7,421 nucleotides of DNA from an uncultured Pirellulaceae bacterium (GTDB lineage Bacteria; Planctomycetota; Planctomycetia; Pirellulales; Pirellulaceae). The notes under the pieces are model-generated. The model did no database searches. It was not told the DNA's origin and saw only the letters and a list, made by a program, of their open reading frames with translations. Of this stretch, positions 6,066 to 7,421 are shown piece after piece. Location: contig CAKQNH010000215.1 in the NCBI GenBank assembly GCA_934255105.1, positions 1 to 7,421 of the forward strand. The letters run 5' to 3'. The stretch's first letter is position 1. Each line of letters starts with the position of its first letter. Made by a program: the position numbers and the translations under genes.

Positions 6066-6287
6066 ATGCGAATTTATCTACTGTTAATCGGCTTGGGGTG
6101 GATTGCCTTGACGCCTCCTGGTTCGGGCAAGTGTTGCAATGGTGGAGACGGCGTGCGCTGCCGCGTCACTACACCAGCCGCAGTCCCAGCTCCCGTTTTT
6201 GAACACTCGCCGCAGAACATCAGTCACTTTTCAGCAGACGTCGGTTTAACGCTTCCCGCAGTCGATTCAGCATCGGGGCACAAATAA
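6066..6287 (+). CDS. Doubtful small secreted protein
   Basis: A 73-residue frame opens MRIYLLLIGLGWIALTPPG, which looks like a signal peptide or membrane anchor. A mature part with two adjacent cysteines (KCCNGG) and a third in VRCRV follows. No family is recognised. A Shine-Dalgarno-like TGAGGAG (6045-6051) lies 14 nt before the ATG, which is too far for an ideal site. The frame ends 15 bp short of the convergent gluQ stop. It occupies otherwise empty DNA and could be a gene, a gene remnant or chance. Not called more strongly because nothing but the N-terminal hydrophobicity supports it. Confidence 0.3.
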   Translation: MRIYLLLIGLGWIALTPPGSGKCCNGGDGVRCRVTTPAAVPAPVFEHSPQNISHFSADVGLTLPAVDSASGHK

Positions 6288-6302
6288 GCACTGTGGTGTT
6301 CG

Positions 6303-7421
6303 CTACCAGCCGAGCTGATGGCTATCGACGACGGTGGGCTGTAGCGACAAGTTGGACCAATTCAAACGGCCGATCAAGTCGACTGCGCGCAGCGGTTTTC
6401 TGTCAGCTTGTAGACCCAGCGTCCAAGCTAGATAGCCGACGATCTGCTCGGCCGAAACGCCCCGTTGGCGATAAGTGCTCAGCCGCGTATCGCCATGACG
6501 CTTGGCCAGTCGGCGGCCGTCTGGGCCCAACATCAGCGGCACGTGAACGTAGCGCGGTGCTAGCCAACCCAAGTGCTGCATGATGGCCAGTTGCCGATAG
6601 GTGCTGAAGATTAGATCGTCGCCGCGCACCACTTCGGTAACTTGCATGTCATGATCGTCGACCACCACGGCCAATTGATAGGCGGGGGTACCGTCGCCAT
6701 GGGCAATGACGAAATCGCCAAGCTGCTCTGCCGGATTGGCTTGGAGATCTCCGTGCAAGCGATCGTGCCAGAGCATTTCGCCCGGTGCAAAGTGCCAGCG
6801 CCAAGCGAACTTGCCCTCTGCGGGCGCTACTGCTGAGGGAAGGGTCGCTGTCGGGCCACTTGCCTGCGCGTCTGCGACTGGCGGGCGGCAGGTCCCTGGG
6901 TAGATCGGCCCCTCCAGGGTTGTCAGTGAATTCTCGTGCGGTGCGCTGGCCGCCTGAGCGACTTCGGAACGACTGCAGGTACACGGGTAAACGCGACCTG
7001 CGGCGATCAACTGCTCCAAGACTTGCCGATATCGAGATAGCCGCCGCGATTGAATCGTATCCACGTCGGAGTGCGTGCGGGCTGCGGGCGTCGTATCGGT
7101 CGGGGTGCTGCCCGCGCGTCCGGTGAGCAATTGCTCTGGGCCTATGTCCCAGTCGAGCCCCAACCAGCACAGGTCGTCCAAAGTGGATTGTAGAGCCCAG
7201 GGTTTCACGCGCGGCGAATCGATGTCTTCAATCCTGAGCCACAGTTGTCCACGCTGCTGCCGAATCGATAGCCAAGCTAAGAGGAAGGAGCGTGCATTGC
7301 CCAAATGCAGTGCGCCAGTAGGGGAGGGTGCCAGTCGGCCAATGACGGGAAGAGGGACGATGGGAGGGTCAGCGATGGGAGGATTTGTCGGAGGCGGGGA
7401 GGGGAGAGAGGAGGAGGAGGA
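6303..7421 (-). CDS. gluQ: Glutamyl-Q tRNA(Asp) synthetase, 5' end outside the window
   Basis: GluQ-RS activates glutamate and attaches it to the queuosine at position 34 of tRNA-Asp. It is a truncated GluRS homologue without the anticodon-binding domain. The minus-strand frame contains GRLAPSPTGALHLGNARSF with the HIGH-type motif HLGN (7296-7307). It also has a zinc site CTC...YPGTC (cysteine codons at 6981-6983, 6975-6977 and 6888-6890) and RRLAKRHGD (6489-6515) in place of KMSKS. It ends about 30 residues after TLGL, which fits GluQ-RS and not full-length GluRS. The TTG at 7302-7304 is a Leu inside HLGN and not a start. Upstream the frame stays open to the window edge without ATG, GTG, TTG or CTG, through a Ser/Pro-rich stretch (SSSSSLPSPPPTNPPIADPP), so the true start lies beyond 7421. 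An insertion rich in Thr, Ala and Ser (about 7068-7127) is longer than in E. coli. Confidence 0.92.
   Translation of the reverse strand, partial: SSSSSLPSPPPTNPPIADPPIVPLPVIGRLAPSPTGALHLGNARSFLLAWLSIRQQRGQLWLRIEDIDSPRVKPWALQSTLDDLCWLGLDWDIGPEQLLTGRAGSTPTDTTPAARTHSDVDTIQSRRLSRYRQVLEQLIAAGRVYPCTCSRSEVAQAASAPHENSLTTLEGPIYPGTCRPPVADAQASGPTATLPSAVAPAEGKFAWRWHFAPGEMLWHDRLHGDLQANPAEQLGDFVIAHGDGTPAYQLAVVVDDHDMQVTEVVRGDDLIFSTYRQLAIMQHLGWLAPRYVHVPLMLGPDGRRLAKRHGDTRLSTYRQRGVSAEQIVGYLAWTLGLQADRKPLRAVDLIGRLNWSNLSLQPTVVDSHQLGW
7321..7421. repeat. Purine-rich low-complexity sequence at the gluQ 5' end
   Basis: The plus strand is almost entirely G and A from about 7380 to the window end, finishing in GGA triplets. 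GATGGGAGG occurs twice with 15-bp spacing (7359-7367 and 7374-7382), encoding PPIVP and PPIAD on the minus strand. It lies inside the open gluQ frame ahead of the conserved GRLAPSPTG start of the fold. Confidence 0.6.

Noticed and set aside
6649..7170. Minus-strand frame of 173 codons inside gluQ
   Set aside because: It is an Arg/Ser-rich shadow frame of gluQ, whose zinc site and catalytic motifs lie in the overlapping frame.

Overview
The window most likely comes from a member of the Planctomycetota, probably Pirellulaceae-like. This is inferred from three things: a secreted sulfatase and a secreted sialate O-acetylesterase-type SGNH esterase close together, a Tgt with the unusual pocket sequence DHVVALP, and GC-rich single genes separated by repeat-filled intergenic DNA. 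No rRNA, tRNA, CRISPR array, transposase or phage gene was seen.

Layout, left to right. Positions 1-237 hold four tandem 16-bp repeats (18-81) and a leader. A secreted sulfatase follows on the plus strand (238-1677). The convergent gap 1678-1995 is filled by a 16-bp duplication that includes the sulfatase stop codon and by a seven-copy hairpin array (1740-1950). Next is tgt on the minus strand (1996 to about 2910), which lacks the coding sequence for its first ~65 residues. It is joined head to head to a plus-strand GT87-type membrane glycosyltransferase (open to 4254) that has also lost its N-terminus. That gene carries in-frame 15-bp minisatellites and overlaps the convergent esterase gene (4146-5702, minus) by 109 bp. 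The gap 5703-6302 holds a possible promoter for the esterase, a second 31-bp hairpin repeat family and one doubtful small secreted ORF (6066-6287). The window ends inside gluQ (minus, 6303 to beyond 7421).

Functionally there are two themes. The sulfatase and the esterase fit extracytoplasmic breakdown of sulfated and acetylated polysaccharides. Tgt and GluQ-RS act in sequence on position 34 of tRNA: Tgt inserts the 7-deazaguanine base, and GluQ-RS glutamylates queuosine on tRNA-Asp. The truncated tgt therefore raises the question of whether GluQ-RS still has a substrate here, unless another intact tgt exists.

The most unusual point is the junction near 2905-2940. There two divergent genes are fused with both 5' ends and the whole shared promoter region missing. 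This is either a real deletion that damaged both genes or an assembly mis-join. The second most interesting item is the array at 1740-1950, whose sequence variation keeps every stem paired only when read as minus-strand RNA.
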